From Hofstenia miamia (lineage: Eukaryota > Xenacoelomorpha > Acoela): a stretch of DNA of 64,000 nucleotides. The stretch lies in contig SCFE01000014.1 in the NCBI GenBank assembly GCA_004352715.1, positions 2,972,426 through 3,036,425 of the forward strand. The letters run 5' to 3'. A program made the position numbers and the translations under genes. The notes below the pieces were generated by a model that did not search any database, was not told the DNA's origin, and saw nothing but the letters and a program-made list of their open reading frames with translations. Below, in pieces: positions 35,300 to 46,799 of this stretch; within the stretch, counting starts at the first letter, position 1; every line of letters begins with the position of its first letter.

Positions 35300-37015
35300 A
35301 GTACAGAGCAAATTTTGTTATATTTCTTTTTAAATTGTTAAGTTATTTTTTAAATATTTTCTTCTTTGACATGCATAGCAGCATTTTTGATACCATAGCT
35401 GATATTCTTTTCAAAGCCTCCGTAAGTAAGAGCGTGAGTTTGCTACATTTAATGTGCTTTTTGCAGCGTACGTTTTTTCTTCATCTACAATAATTAATTT
35501 ATCATCAATGTGCCTTTTTGTCATAATTAATAACTACTTATACTTTCCACTTTTAGGAATTTCATTTACTTTGCTCTGCATTGATGATTGGTGTTACGGA
35601 AAGAGGTAATTAGTATATTTTTAGTACTGAGATGAAAAGAAATTGTCGAAGAAATTTACACTTTAAACACAAGAAAAAATTATTATCAGTTCTTTATCTG
35701 ACACCACTGTTGTGTAAAAACAGTTGGGTATATGTTTATGATCATGGGCTCATTTAATAAGGTTCTAACCGCTATCAATGTAAAAATAAGTAATGTCATA
35801 AATCGTACTAATGTCAGAATTAATAGAAATATTGACTCATTTTTCCAAAATAAAAAAAATTTCAATCAACCAATTATTTTACTAGCGATACTCTAACTAT
35901 GATTTATCGATACTTGGTTAAAGTTTAAATATATACATCTAATATTTCATTAAACTATAAAAGAATAAGTCCAGAAATTCACTTCTTTTCTACTATTTCT
36001 CATCTATTGTAAACCACAAAGCACTTGTATTTAATTTACGCATTTTCCTGCTTTAATGAAGAACAATGAGAATGTAATGAAAATATTTTGTTTTTCTCAA
36101 CGTAATCAACCAAAGGCTATCATTTATTCATATACTACCTTATCATTAGCTTTCAAAATGCAATTCACAATTTGGCTGAATATTTTCATCAAATACTAAT
36201 ACTGCAATTTTCCATCAAATATTTTTAAAAGAAATTATATTTTTTAATAATTAAATTGACTTACAACTTTTTTATTTACTAGAATTTAGCGAAAAAATAT
36301 TACAAGTTTCTGTATTTTTTGAAACCACAGTTTTTGATTTTTCAGACTTATGAATATACTGATTAAACGTGTTTACTGCAAATTACTAATTTGAATCAAC
36401 TACCGTTGATTTTATCAATATTTGTGACAAAGTGGATTCTTAGAGTTTTCCAGAATCCGAAAGAAAAAATTGACTAAACTTTCTGCTTGTAGTAGAGCCC
36501 AAATTGTTTAGAGACATAGTATTATGTAGGATTCCGAAACTTAAATTTATTGACGTCAACTTTCATCATCGAACTACTCGGTAGCTTATTTATTGGGTGA
36601 AATGTCTCCCACTACGTTTTTAATCTTAACTTTTGTAATATTAAAAAAAATGAAATCGACGTCACATGATTCCTTTTCTGCATACGAAGCCATTTTGCTG
36701 TCCATCTCCCTGTTACTAAAAGGGGAACTGTCTGTGCACAGTACATTTTCGCGTAACCCGGTCCCATTTTTATGTAATATTATTGATTTTACTTTAAATC
36801 CCCTTCTGTTTTACAGTAAATATAGGTAATTGCTGTTAGATAAATGACGGAATTCTCTTCGTTCAACAACAATTAAATGATCAAATATTTAGTTTTTTTA
36901 AACAACAATTACCTTGACTAACCATGAGTAAACTGTTAGTATAATTTTTTTTCAATCATAAGATATACAAAGGAATGCAAATACTATCCACTTTAACTAA
37001 TTGTGAGATGTCAGC
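35300..37015. other. AT-rich intergenic DNA, nothing recognised
   Basis: No supported gene. The plus-strand frame at 36593-36829 (78 codons) is open, but its composition is that of hydrophobic chance translation and it has no known motif. Confidence 0.45.
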
Positions 37016-37019
37016 TTAA

Positions 37020-37300
37020 GATATAGTCTTTATTCAAATAATTTTTTACAAGTTAAAACTGGAAATTTATCTGAATAGCGTCATATAAAATACAAACATA
37101 AATATATACAAATACATGCTCTTTAGGCAATGAATTCCAAGTTTGAATAGCGGTATTCATCTATTATTTCTTGAAAAAATTTTTTCGATACTTAATGCCG
37201 GCAAAGTGTTTTGATCTGGAGTTGTTTGTAAATAAAATCAGCCGCTGAAGTCACATTATAAGCTTGCCACCTCCCAATCAGCTAAGAAAATGTTAACCCA
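37020..37300 (-). pseudogene. LINE C-terminal remnant
   Basis: On the minus strand, AIQTWNSLPKEH (about 37155-37120) matches the W..LP.E block near the end of CR1/jockey-type ORF2, followed by a short degraded tail to about 37020. Upstream minus-strand sequence is out of frame and barely readable. Only the one motif supports it. Confidence 0.45.
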
Positions 37301-37534
37301 ATGTACAGAATGATGAACTGTTACGGGACGATGAATTATCTCTAAATTAAATGATTTCTTCAGCATGAATTTTTCATTAAAACCTTAAGTTCCCATTTGA
37401 TGGGATAACAGGTTTGTTATGAGAAACATTTTTTTATCAGTAATATATTTACATATTTAAGTGACTCATTATAAATTCATGGAAAAATTGCATTATTTCA
37501 AAGGCTGGTAATTGCATTGCTGATTGACAGACTT

Positions 37535-37562
37535 TAATAATAATGATAATAATAATAATAAT
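37535..37562. repeat. (AAT)n bounding Dong-like copy 1
   Basis: AAT run with one substitution, directly followed by LINE sequence. Confidence 0.85.
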
Positions 37563-37991
37563 ACTGTGAGACTTCAACATACAGACAAACAAGGTGATAG
37601 AAGCACGGAGGCTAGACATAGTAGTGGTAGACAAAGAGAAAATATTAGGAACAGTGATAGACATAGCTGTACCAAAAGACAAGAATGTAGAAAGCAAGGA
37701 GAAAGAGAAGATAGACAAGTACAGGGAGTTGGCAGAGGAAATAGAAAGGCTGTAGAAGTTAAAGAAGGTTGAAGTAGTCCCGGTAGTTGTAGAAGCACTA
37801 GGAGCAGTGAGTAAGAAGCATAAGAGATACTTGGAGGAGTTGGGAGTACCAAAGTGGGGAGGAGCAGTAGCACAGAAGGCAGCATTGTTAGGAACAGCTA
37901 GAGTCCTGAGGAAAGCTCTCAGACTCCCTGGGAACTGGTGAGTTCCCCGAGCTAGAGGGATACCAGCATGAAGCTGTGAGAAGTAAGAAGA
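37563..37991 (+). mobile_element. Dong/R4-like LINE, 5'-truncated copy 1
   Basis: Encodes the endonuclease from DFNIQTNKVIEARRLDIVVV to the C-terminus and the 3' end. The catalytic Pro-Asp is now Leu-Asp (CTAGAC where the 52.2 kb copy has CCAGAC), while the second Asp (IDIAVP) remains. A TAG replaces the Trp codon in ERLWKLKK. The conserved 3' end (GAGGGATACCAGCATGAAGC) leads into (AAT)n. It is the first of three head-to-tail copies, and its AAT tail is the site where copy 2 begins. Confidence 0.85.

Positions 37992-38024
<33 letters not shown>
37992..38024. repeat. (AAT)n junction between Dong-like copies 1 and 2
   Basis: Pure AAT run: the 3' tail of copy 1 and the 5' boundary of copy 2. 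Confidence 0.9.
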
Positions 38025-38570
38025 CCCAATCACAGAAAGGTTAAAGGAGACAGGTATAGGGTATAAGTTGGAGAAGAATGGTAGAGCAGTGCGTCACCTG
38101 TGGTACATGGACGACCTGAAGATGTATGCTAGTTCAAGGAAGATTTTGCAGGAGCAAGCGTAAATATTGGAGATAACAAGTAGAGAGTCTGGGTTGGAGT
38201 TTGGATTAGAAAGTGTGCGGCAGTGACAACGACCAGAGGCAAGTGTATAGATGGAGATGGTTTGAGGACGAGCAGTGGGGATAAGATTGAGGAAATCAAG
38301 GAGGAATACAAGTACTTAGGAGCGATAAAGAAAGATATAACAGATCATGAAGACGAGGTTAAGAAAAGAATACAAGAAAAGAGTAAGGAAAGTGCTACAG
38401 AAGTCAGCACGGAATGGGCAGAATAGCACAAACGCAATTAATGCATGGGCAATACCAGCGTTGAGATACTCAGAAGGAATAGTTAGGTGGAACAAAAATG
38501 AGCTAGAGAGTTAGGCCGGGAGACAAGGAGAGAGGGCTTTCAACTTAAAGGGAGATATTGATAGATTGTA
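38025..38570 (+). mobile_element. Dong/R4-like LINE copy 2, left half (RT fragment)
   Basis: Starts inside the reverse transcriptase (ITERLKETGIGYKLEK), followed by VRHLWYMDDLKMYASS at about 38090-38137. YMDD is the catalytic motif C. A stop follows EQA, then a frameshift leads to KCAAVTTTRGKCIDGDG and EEIKEEYKYLGAIKKD (open frame 38223-38426), the thumb region. It continues in broken frames to AFNLKGDIDRLYS and stops abruptly at TA 38569-38570, where a mariner end begins. The rest of the same LINE resumes at 49459, so this is half of one insertion. It is 5'-truncated at the AAT repeat. Confidence 0.9.
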
Positions 38571-38600
38571 CAGTGCGTTCGGAAAGTCTCTCCGCAGTGA
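38571..38600 (+). repeat. Mariner left terminal inverted repeat
   Basis: Begins CAGTGCGTTCGGAAAGTC after TA; pairs with 49429-49458. Confidence 0.9.
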
Positions 38601-38751
38601 GTTTTTTTTAAAAATCCAAATTGCTTAAACAATTTATTTAAATAGTTACATATGCTATAGGAAACAAGTTTATTAATTGTAGAAATCACCTTTTGATTTG
38701 CAATAAATGTTGAAAATGATGGCCATTATTGGTAAGACACATGCTGACTCT

Positions 38752-39099
38752 TCAAATCTTGTTCAGAAAGAACTTTTGAAGAGTTTCATGTGTTATCAAA
38801 GTAATGAAATCACACATAGCTTCTTTCAGTTGATCGATTGTTGTAGGGTTGTCTTTATAAACATAACCTTTAGCTGCTCCCCAAACATAAAAATCTCGCG
38901 TGGTCTGATCAGGCAAACGAGGCTGCCGGGAGTGTCTTTCACAGCAGTATTTTCCGATATATTTTGACATTATAGACCATTCCCAGACATGGGCGTATGC
39001 AGGATTTTCTGACGGGGGAATATTATCGTTATTACCCAGTGCGGGGTCATCTAGTTTAGTGATGAAATAATTGACCAAAGACTGGGTGAAGCCTAGCAA
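38752..39099 (-). pseudogene. Mariner transposase C-terminus
   Basis: On the minus strand, RLPDQTTRDFYVWGAAKGYV is the PDLTP.DF.LWG block of mariner-type transposases, with the third catalytic Asp in TTRDF. It is followed by KDNPTTIDQLKEAMCDF and ends NKI at about 38755, 180 bp from the left inverted repeat, which is the usual distance. Upstream coding ends at 38987, where a hAT MITE is inserted; the open frame beyond that point (to 39099) is MITE sequence. I could not recognise the helix-turn-helix or the first two catalytic Asp regions in the remaining DNA. Such enzymes excise and insert at TA. This copy is inactive. Confidence 0.8.
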
Positions 39100-39194
39100 A
39101 AAATATTGAAAATATTGAGAAAATAGACCCTAAAAATGCATTTCACGATCTAGATTTCCATTCCACCATGTCCCCCCCCCTGCGTACGCCACTG
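38988..39194. mobile_element. Small hAT-type MITE nested in the mariner transposase
   Basis: The left end reads CATGGGCGTATGCAGGA. The right end (39178-39194), read in reverse complement, begins CAGTGGCGTACGCAGGGG. CAGTGGCG also starts the intact MITE at 60506. The flanking 8-mers TTCCCAGA and CCCTAGA-type agree at only about 5 of 8 positions, so the target duplication has decayed or the edge is off by a base or two. A run of ten Cs lies inside the right end. There is no coding. The interior matches part of 33950-34042. Confidence 0.65.
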
Positions 39195-41500
39195 CCCCTA
39201 GAAATTTGTGATTGCAGGATTTTGCTTTCTTAGCAAGAACGCGACATTGGAACCTACTTTTTGAACTAACCGTTAAGGGTTTTTTCAAATTTTGCATGCA
39301 ACCCTGAAATCATTTGCTGATGTTTTTAAAGAAATAATGAGTTGGTTTTGGAGCTATTCTGAGTTTGATCTTCAAAAAAGCCTATAATCACGGATTGCCC
39401 AACTTTATCAGGCTTTATTGGCTCATGTATCAACTTGAGAGCTTCGGTCCAGAAGTAACCTATAGGTTTAAAGATTAGCTCTACTTAAAACTAAGTTCAA
39501 TTTGGGGAAAATACCGAATTAAATTTCCAAGTGAAATTCTGTCCTTACAAGTCACATTTTGGCAATATGCAGATCATTCGAAAGCTCTTGAGCAGACGCA
39601 TCTTTTTGACTCATACCTAAGCATGACAAAACAATATTTGGCGTGCTAGATGAGAAAAACTAAAATGGTGCATACTTTTGCACATTTTTCTCACTTAAAA
39701 ATTTCTTGAGGCTTTCCATTCAAGTGAAACTAGAAATAATGATCATATTTATAGTCAACTATGTGGTATCCATATATATTCGTCAACATTGTTAAGTGTA
39801 TTCAATTAGTGAAGTAGCCACAGGACTTAGAAATTTTCAATTTTTACAAAATTTTCGAATCTTCATAGTAAAGCTCGGAATTTTCATAAGCAGCAAAGGA
39901 ATTTTCTGAGTAAAATGGTAGATTTTCGAATTTTTTGTTCTTTGAAAACAAAATACTAAGAAATATAGTCAGTAAATTTCAATACTTTTACAGCAGAAAA
40001 TGTGAAAGTTTTCATGTTTCCAAAAAGTGTTTTTCAGAAATATATTCAGCAGCATATAGGATTTTCATAAATATTCAAAAAGTATATATTTTCATCTTTG
40101 GTAACCATTTCCTTGTCTTGTATCATTGTTTGCAAAGATTTAGCTTGATACAGAAAGCTGGTTACATGACTTGCAGAAATTGTAGGAAATAATTCCTTTA
40201 CACCATGTTGTATTTAATCTAAAATGGAATGCCGTCGAAATAGCAACAAAACATGTCTGCAACATTATTAAAATTTCCGAAAATAATTTCTTTACAATGG
40301 AATGAATATAAATCAATTATAAAGTGTAATATAGAATTTTTTTACGAAAAATAAACATTTTATTGTTATATTTAATGCTAATTTATTTCAATAATATAAG
40401 GAAAGATTAAAATCGGGGAAATATTTAATGATCTTCCGAAATATAGTTTTATAAAATCCTTAAGGAAATATCAAATATTAATAAATATCTTTACTAAGTA
40501 ATATTTTAAATTAATTTTAAGGAAATAAATTTATTTTTCTAATCTTTTCAATTGTAACAGTTTTCCAAGTTGCAGGCTATAAATAAATGTTAATAAATGA
40601 TACTATAAAGTCACATTTTGATAAATTCTAAACAAAATGCAAATTTAGTTATGAAATTATTAGTTTTGTGCTTATAATATATTTATTAAGCAGTATTTAT
40701 GTACATCTTCCCTTAATTGTTAATAATAGTTTTGATTAATCTAAAGTTGATATTTTCGGAAATTTGTTCATATATATACATACGTAAATTGATTTGTATT
40801 AGGAATGTTTACTAAGATCTATTAAGAATTGTGGAAAATATCTTCAGAAAATGTCAAAGATTTTATTGAAGTGGGTTGGTACCCCTAATATTTTATTTTA
40901 TACTAATATATTTCATTAAGAAATGCTGCAAAATCTTTAAAATGTATTTTTATTTTAGCAAATTCAACAAATCCTAATTTTTACTAAAAATGTAAATTAC
41001 TTGTAAGAGATATTTAAAATATTTTAAGCAAATGTGTTTGTTTTCTAATCGAGTTGCGTATTATAAGTAATTGTATCAGAAGGCATGCGGTTTTTGGTAA
41101 AAATACTGATAACGATGGTTATTGATGCAAATAATTACAGTAGTCATTTACAAAATTCGGACAAGGTCGAGTCAGGCTGGGATACAGAAAAATACTAAGG
41201 TATTATATAAATTTTATATTTAATTGTGGAAAATATCTATTTCTGTATAAGTAATGCCATAGCCCTGAAGCTGATTAATGACATTAAATATAAAATTGAA
41301 ACAGTCTATTTCTCTAACAATTAGTTGTGTAATTTGTGTAAAAATTAGAATAATATTATCAGGCCCATGGCTTGCATTTGAAAATTAGGGGGCCATGGTC
41401 CCGCAAAATTCAATATATAAATCACAGTTTTATGAAATAGTTTCCCACTTTTTTAATTAAATTTTTAAATAGAATGGCCTTAGTCTTTTATATATACATG

Positions 41501-41544
<44 letters not shown>

Positions 41545-43035
41545 AACTAAAATAGATTCACTCTAACTTATTTACAATGAAGTTTTGTATCCAGGATGCC
41601 AAGAGGAAGGGGGCAGTGGCCCATATCTAATGACTATGACTTGTATTGGAATTCAAATTAGGAAATAAAATATGGAATAATTGAATTATGTATTTATTAA
41701 ATAATGAATGGTGGGGTTGGTCATTCTCTGGGACTATTTGTCAGTGACGGAGTATATGATCTGGAATTACAGTGTGTACTGAATGGTCAAGTTCCATCCA
41801 TCTATTATCCCTATCAAATAGAAGGAACCAAAAGTTATTTATTAGATTGTACATCTATGTGGATTGTTATTTAAGCAGAAATTTTCAAACATTATCAATA
41901 TAGGTATTACCTGAATATGGGCCAACTCAACCTTATGTGAAGCAACAGCACCGACCGCTATTCCATAAACAACACTACTTTTTGCTGAAATTGTGTGTAT
42001 AGTAAATCCAGATCACTTTTTTATGGACGTCTATTTTAAAAATGTGAAATTTAGAATGTAAGATTTGTAGGTATTCTCACTTAAAAAAGTTGTTCCCATT
42101 AACACAAAAAACTATTATAATCTACTGGTAATAATCATGCTGTAAATTATCATATTTAACGTGTTTGTTTTGTATTCCAGACTATCTTTTCTTTAATAAT
42201 AAAACCCTTTGGATATTACTACCAATACATAATTGATATATGTTTGCAGAATATAAAAAAATCAAATATGTTTACTGTAAATAATTTAAATATGATGTAG
42301 ATGTAGATTAAATATCCAATAATTTCGACTAATGTAGAAAATTATCATTAAATATGGTTGCATATTTAGAAGCTAATTGAAATCACTTTTTGATATGAAG
42401 CTTAGGTAATCCATGAATGCATATATTACATTTCTTTCAAGAACAATAAATAAATGTATGTGATATAGTGTAAACTTGTGACACAATATGCGCACATGCT
42501 AAATATATATATTTTAAAATATTAATAGAGTTAATTGCCTAACATATGTAAAAATATAATTAAGTTATGCAATATATTTACTATTCCGTATGGTCGGGTG
42601 AGGATGGGTTTTTGAATTTTTTAATGAAGCTCAAATGGTTATTTTTGAAATTATGATTCCTTTTGTATTATTTGTGCATAAAACTACTAACCTATAACCA
42701 ATATAATACATTTTCAGTAAATCAGTTGTAATATTCAATTAGTTCCATTGCTGATATATTTGTTTAGTACTTTTGTTTTCAATTAGAATTTCAGTCAATG
42801 TTGAATTATAGTTATTTAATATAACGTTGTTGCTGAATAATTCCCACATTCTTACTTGTTGTACAGCTTCAAATATAACGTAAAATGTAAGATTCCATTT
42901 TTTGCTATTAATATTGAATCACAATCTATAATGATGAGTACTCTCTCTCTCTCTCTTTTTCTAATTACTATCTTAGGCAAATTGGAAAACGAGCATTTTT
43001 AAGTGGCTGAAATTTAATATTTTTAGATAGTGTGT
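39195..43035. other. AT-rich DNA inside the mariner-bounded interval
   Basis: About 3.8 kb without supported genes. It contains a TA microsatellite (41505-41541) and a CT run at 42940-42956. The short frame at 39935-40192 is unremarkable. GGCCCATGG-containing patches at 41365-41400 and 41600-41625 are unexplained. Confidence 0.45.
41505..41541. repeat. TA microsatellite
   Basis: Pure TA run. Confidence 0.95.
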
Positions 43036-43039
43036 AGCT

Positions 43040-43939
43040 ATGCCATTTTGCAAAACTAAACCTACAAAATGCACTTTTGGCTTATTTATTAGCAAAGATG
43101 GTGCTTGCAAAAGGTGCTTAAGGGATAGTAATGATGCAAACACAACCAAAATTGTTAATCAAAAGGCAAATCAGGTTGTAGACCATTTTAATGATAGATT
43201 ATCTTTGGTTGATTTACATAATATTATATCATGTGATGGTTGCAAACGTTCTCAAATAGAACTAAGATCTATTATTAACTTTGAAAATTTCAAACTCTAG
43301 CTTATAATATGTCCATCTGCCTAAAAATGAAGCACTAGGGACAACGGCTTCTCCGTTTTCTGATCGCTTGGGTAGTGCTGTCATTCATCCTCACATATTA
43401 CACCCTGGAAAGATAGGTCAGTCCAGTAATAGTTATAAGCTTTTGGAAGAAAGAGGTGGTTCAGCTGGGATGAGCTCATTTTCGTTATCAACAGACCCTA
43501 AACTTGATAATAAGAAATCATTGCTGATTGAAAATTGGAGCATTTATTAGTAAAAAACAAACCAGACTGTGTATTAAATCAAGGGGAGGAAGTACAAGAT
43601 TACATTGAGAATTTAAAAAATGATACCATCACTTCAATCCGATCTGCTAAAACTGATGAAGAAAATGTCAAGTCTTGCTTAGAGCCTGCATCATTTATTC
43701 CTCTTGTAGATGCTCCAAATGTTTCAATTAACCGAACAGAAGCTGAAATATCTGTTGATGCAAGAGTACTGCACAGTAACAACCCAAAGCATAATAATCA
43801 TGAAAATAGATTGAAACTCAATTTTCCTGTTCAAAGCTTAAGCTTATTTTTGCACTCTGGCTTCGAGCAACTCCCTTTTGCTATTAATAGTTTACCGAAG
43901 TTTTCACTAGTATTTTTTATACATTCGTTTATATTTTGA
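43040..43939 (+). pseudogene. Helitron-like protein, probable N-terminal pieces
   Basis: Two or three open frames in series on the plus strand. The first (43040-43300) begins MPFCKTKPTKCTFGLFIS and has a CKRCLRDSN knuckle and a later CDGCKRSQ, a possible zinc-binding region. The second (43368-43550) and third (43535-43939) overlap by a frameshift at about 43535-43550, where the chain continues as LLVKNKPDCVLNQGEE. These are collinear with, and only 2 kb upstream of, the Helitron-type blocks at 45.2-46.2 kb, and they have similar codon composition. That is the reason I join them; I do not recognise the sequence itself. The gene would start at ATG 43040. Broken. Confidence 0.45.
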
Positions 43940-44277
43940 TTTTGCTTAATGAAATTGTTCTCATGGATCAAAATCAGGTAAACGCTCTAGACTCTTGGGT
44001 TCATTGCATGCTGATATACATTTATTCAATTAGTAATAGCTGAGATCACGCTTATGCAGACTGCCTAATATCAGTGTTAGACAATTACGAAACCGGTTAA
44101 ATGCGCATGCATTCAATTCTACCAGAAACTTAAATGGTTTTAGTAATTTTGGGTATCTACTTTGGGGATTACCATGCGTATATGTAGCAGAAATGCAAAG
44201 ATCTCTGATCTGAATATTGAAAATGAAATTGGTAATATAGACTTGAATCTGATTCAACTTATAGATATAATCAGCCT

Positions 44278-45137
44278 TTGAAATCGACTCTAACAATCAA
44301 TGAGTCTGATTTTAAGTTAGTGAGCATAGCATGTAGTGCTAGTTTCTACAGTAGAAAACTAATCAAATACCATGGGGATTATGTTACTAGATTTCATTGC
44401 ATTGATGCAAACAGTGTACGTTTTAAGCGTTGTAATTATGATGTCTTAGGTAAGTGTCGTAAGGATTGGAAAACGTAAGTTTCGAAAACATCTACAATTA
44501 ATACTTTGAATATATTGGAGGACAAACCAAAGTTAAATGTCGTGGTCATAAAAGTTTTTCTTAACAAGATCTTCGAAAAATACCGAAATAGTTTGTGTTT
44601 GGAATGATGAGCTGAATTCCCAATTCAACTCAACTAATTCATGCAGAAAGTGCATCCGTGTGCCGAATTTATAATGCTCGAACTTAGAATGTGAATCTCA
44701 CCTTTGCAAGCTTCACAATACCTTCATATGTGACAAACTGGCAAATGAAGATTATGCTTTTGTATCCCCCACTGCTAATGTGGGTCGTCCCGCCGAAACC
44801 AACACTGTAAATGTGCCTGAGCAAAGTGATATAATTGACAATCGAAATATCCATACTGATGAATTTTTAACGTTTGGAGGCATTATTGATAATCCAGATG
44901 AAGATGAAGAACATATTCAATGAAATGCTGGTGCTCCTCCTGTGTTTGAAAAAACAACTGAAGATTGCAAATATATTGGAGGACACTATCTTTTAAATCA
45001 AAATTTAGCATTATTTACTATGAAACGAAGAAAATTTGAACTAACCGTCAAAACTAAGCGGTTTTTCCAAAATATTGTTTCTAAAAATTTAGATCAAAGT
45101 ATACCCTTAGTTTACACTGAGGCCATGCTGTTCCTCT
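44278..45137 (+). pseudogene. Helitron-like protein, middle pieces
   Basis: Open pieces: 44278-44478 (SDFKLVSIACSASFYSRKL, then YHGDYVTRFHCIDANSVRF), an interrupted stretch near 44600-44935, and 44942-45139 (GGHYLLNQNLALFTMKRRK, later IPLVYTEAMLFL and a stop). In Helitron-like proteins of invertebrates known to me, the equivalent of YTEAMLF continues PSIF; here a TAA follows and the text resumes with FYNMEPDVSITGAIPKPLW in the same line of descent. The domain precedes the Helitron_like_N block. At least four disabling changes are visible. Confidence 0.55.
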
Positions 45138-45255
45138 AAATATTTTACAACATGGAACCTGATGTTTCTATCACAGGGGCAATACCTAAGCCGCTTTGGA
45201 CAGCTAACAATAAAGAGTTAGGTTTCGCCAGTTTGAGTGAAATGCTAAAATGTAG

Positions 45256-45645
45256 ATTTCAAATGATGAGCTGTTGACATCGACTAATCCACGTTACATA
45301 CAGTTCGCCTTTGATTCTTTGTTTAACTTAAAAATGGAGCATACAACACCTAAAATCGCATTGAGACGTGGATTTGATGAGATTACGCAAGGTAAAAACA
45401 TAGCTGACGTTGGTGCACAGGAAGCCAGTTTTCCATTTGACTTAGTAGATGCACGTAGATCTGTTCATGAACTTACTAATTTAATTGCACAACAAAAACC
45501 AACATTTTTTCTCACCCTAACCTGTAACCAAAAAAGTCATCCAGGTGTAAGACCAATTTGTCAGGCTCAACAAGAATACATTTCAAAAATTAAGAGTCGA
45601 GAATTTTTTGGGAAAATAACTTCAACAATGAAGATGAGAAAATGA
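45256..45645 (+). pseudogene. Helitron-like Rep-side domain (Helitron_like_N type)
   Basis: Open from ISNDELL through STNPRYIQFAFDSLFNLK and ALRRGFDEITQGKN to the diagnostic PTFFLTLTCNQKSHPGV at 45505-45555, the FF.T.TCN block that opens the Helitron-like replication domain. The HUH histidines expected after it are missing: the frame runs out at KITSTMKMRK within 30 residues, and the helicase starts only about 75 bp later, so most of the Rep domain is deleted. In Helitrons this part nicks and joins single-stranded DNA for rolling-circle transposition. No initiation codon of its own is evident; it continues the upstream pieces after a frame change. Confidence 0.7.
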
Positions 45646-45719
45646 TAGTTTAAATAACTTTAGCCTGGGAGAGAGTCTCTCGACACTTTATAAAAAATTG
45701 AGTGAAACGCCACTAGGAA

Positions 45720-46241
45720 ATGTTACAAACGTGTGGTATCGATATGAATTTCAAGATAATTAAGCAACATCCAGTACAGAGCAATGAATTGTATTCTGCA
45801 TTAAACATTTTAATAGAATCGATTGATTCATTCAGATTTGGGCAATCGTCCTTTACACACTGTAAATTGCTTGTTGGTCAGCCTGTTACTGGTAAAACGC
45901 ATATTTTAAAGTCAGCTTTAGCACACTGCATTTCGCGTAATATAAATACAAATATTACAAGTGTAGCGGCCGAAAAGTCAATAAAGTTTGGAGGTTGTCA
46001 TCTGTACCTTCTATTACCGTTAACAGTCGCTGAAAAACATGGTCTTCTTAGTGTTCATGTTTTACCTGAATGGAATCTATCACGATTAATATTTGATCCA
46101 ATTTTAGGTGATACTACCCAGCAAATTGCAACTCAAGTCTCAAGTTTCCTTAAAGTAAGTACCGCTTATGGAATACATCGTTTTGAGCACATCACTTTTT
46201 TAGGTTCAATTGAAGACACAATTACAGCAATTCAAACATAA
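45720..46241 (+). pseudogene. PIF1-type helicase fragment of the Helitron-like protein
   Basis: 173 codons with CKLLVGQPVTGKTHILKSAL at residues 48-67. This is a Walker A motif (G53, then G58-K59-T60), with one substitution from the usual G.PGTGKT. INTNITSVAAEKSIKFGGC follows, matching the helicase Ia segment. The Walker B DE pair and the later helicase motifs are not visible and there is too little room for them, so a large internal deletion has occurred. The stop TAA at 46239-46241 is followed in the same frame by EKHHSHWDVYMDEVM and the GIY-YIG domain, so helicase and nuclease parts were one chain. In Helitrons the helicase unwinds donor DNA. Confidence 0.75.
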
Positions 46242-46703
46242 GAAAAACACCATTCACATTGGGATGTGTATATGGATGAGGTTATGGCTAATATTTCAAT
46301 ATCATCATTAGCTAATATCAACACTGCATCTCAAATAGTTCATCAAAATAATCATGTCTTTAATCCTTTTCACAAAGCCTTGCCCACACAGCTTTCAGGT
46401 TATGTATATTTGCTAATAAGCCCCAAATATATTGGGCAAACAAAAAATCTAAGACGCCGGTTGAATGATCATAATTCTGGCAATTGTGCTGATTTCACCC
46501 GTGCAATGCACAGAAGACCATGGGGACTGTATGCATATGTAAGAGGTTTTGAAGGCTCTGTTGGTGACGATATTAACTTGAGTCAAAGAAAAATATTTGA
46601 ATTGAAGTGGCAGTATGATGTGGCTGTGAAACAACCAGTAAATGTTACCGACGTTGTTAACATTGCAATTGATCTCATCAGCAATTGGCAGAGAAGTCAT
46701 TAA
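46242..46703 (+). pseudogene. GIY-YIG nuclease domain at the C-terminus of the Helitron-like protein
   Basis: In frame with the helicase fragment across a single TAA. The first ATG in this frame is at 46272. About 45 residues in comes GYVYLLISPKYIGQTKNLRR, with the GIY (GYVY) and YIG (KYIGQT) blocks, then RRLNDHNSGNCADF, which supplies the conserved Arg, and HRRPWGLYAYVRGFEGS. The later SQRKIFELKWQYDVAV holds the expected Glu. Known GIY-YIG domains use Tyr, Arg and Glu to cut one DNA strand. All three are present, so this domain looks better preserved than the rest. It is unrelated in detail to the Penelope GIY-YIG at 17.2 kb. A GC-rich hairpin follows 52 bp after the stop. Confidence 0.8.
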
Positions 46704-46755
46704 CAATGGTTATTTGTGGTGAGGTAACTGATGCTCAAAGAAATTCATCTTCTGT

Positions 46756-46792
46756 CAGGCCTGCCAGGCTTTAGGCCGGTAAAGCAGGCCTG
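46756..46792 (+). repeat. GC-rich hairpin after the Helitron-like gene
   Basis: CAGGCCTGC (46756-46764) and its exact reverse complement GCAGGCCTG (46784-46792) form a 9-bp stem with a 19-base loop. It stands out in AT-rich DNA and lies where Helitron 3' ends carry a hairpin, though no CTRR end follows closely. Confidence 0.6.
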
Positions 46793-46799
46793 CCCATTA

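Noticed and set aside
36593-36829. 78-codon plus-strand frame as a small membrane protein
   Set aside because: Hydrophobic but without a clean signal peptide or topology; fits chance translation of T-rich DNA.
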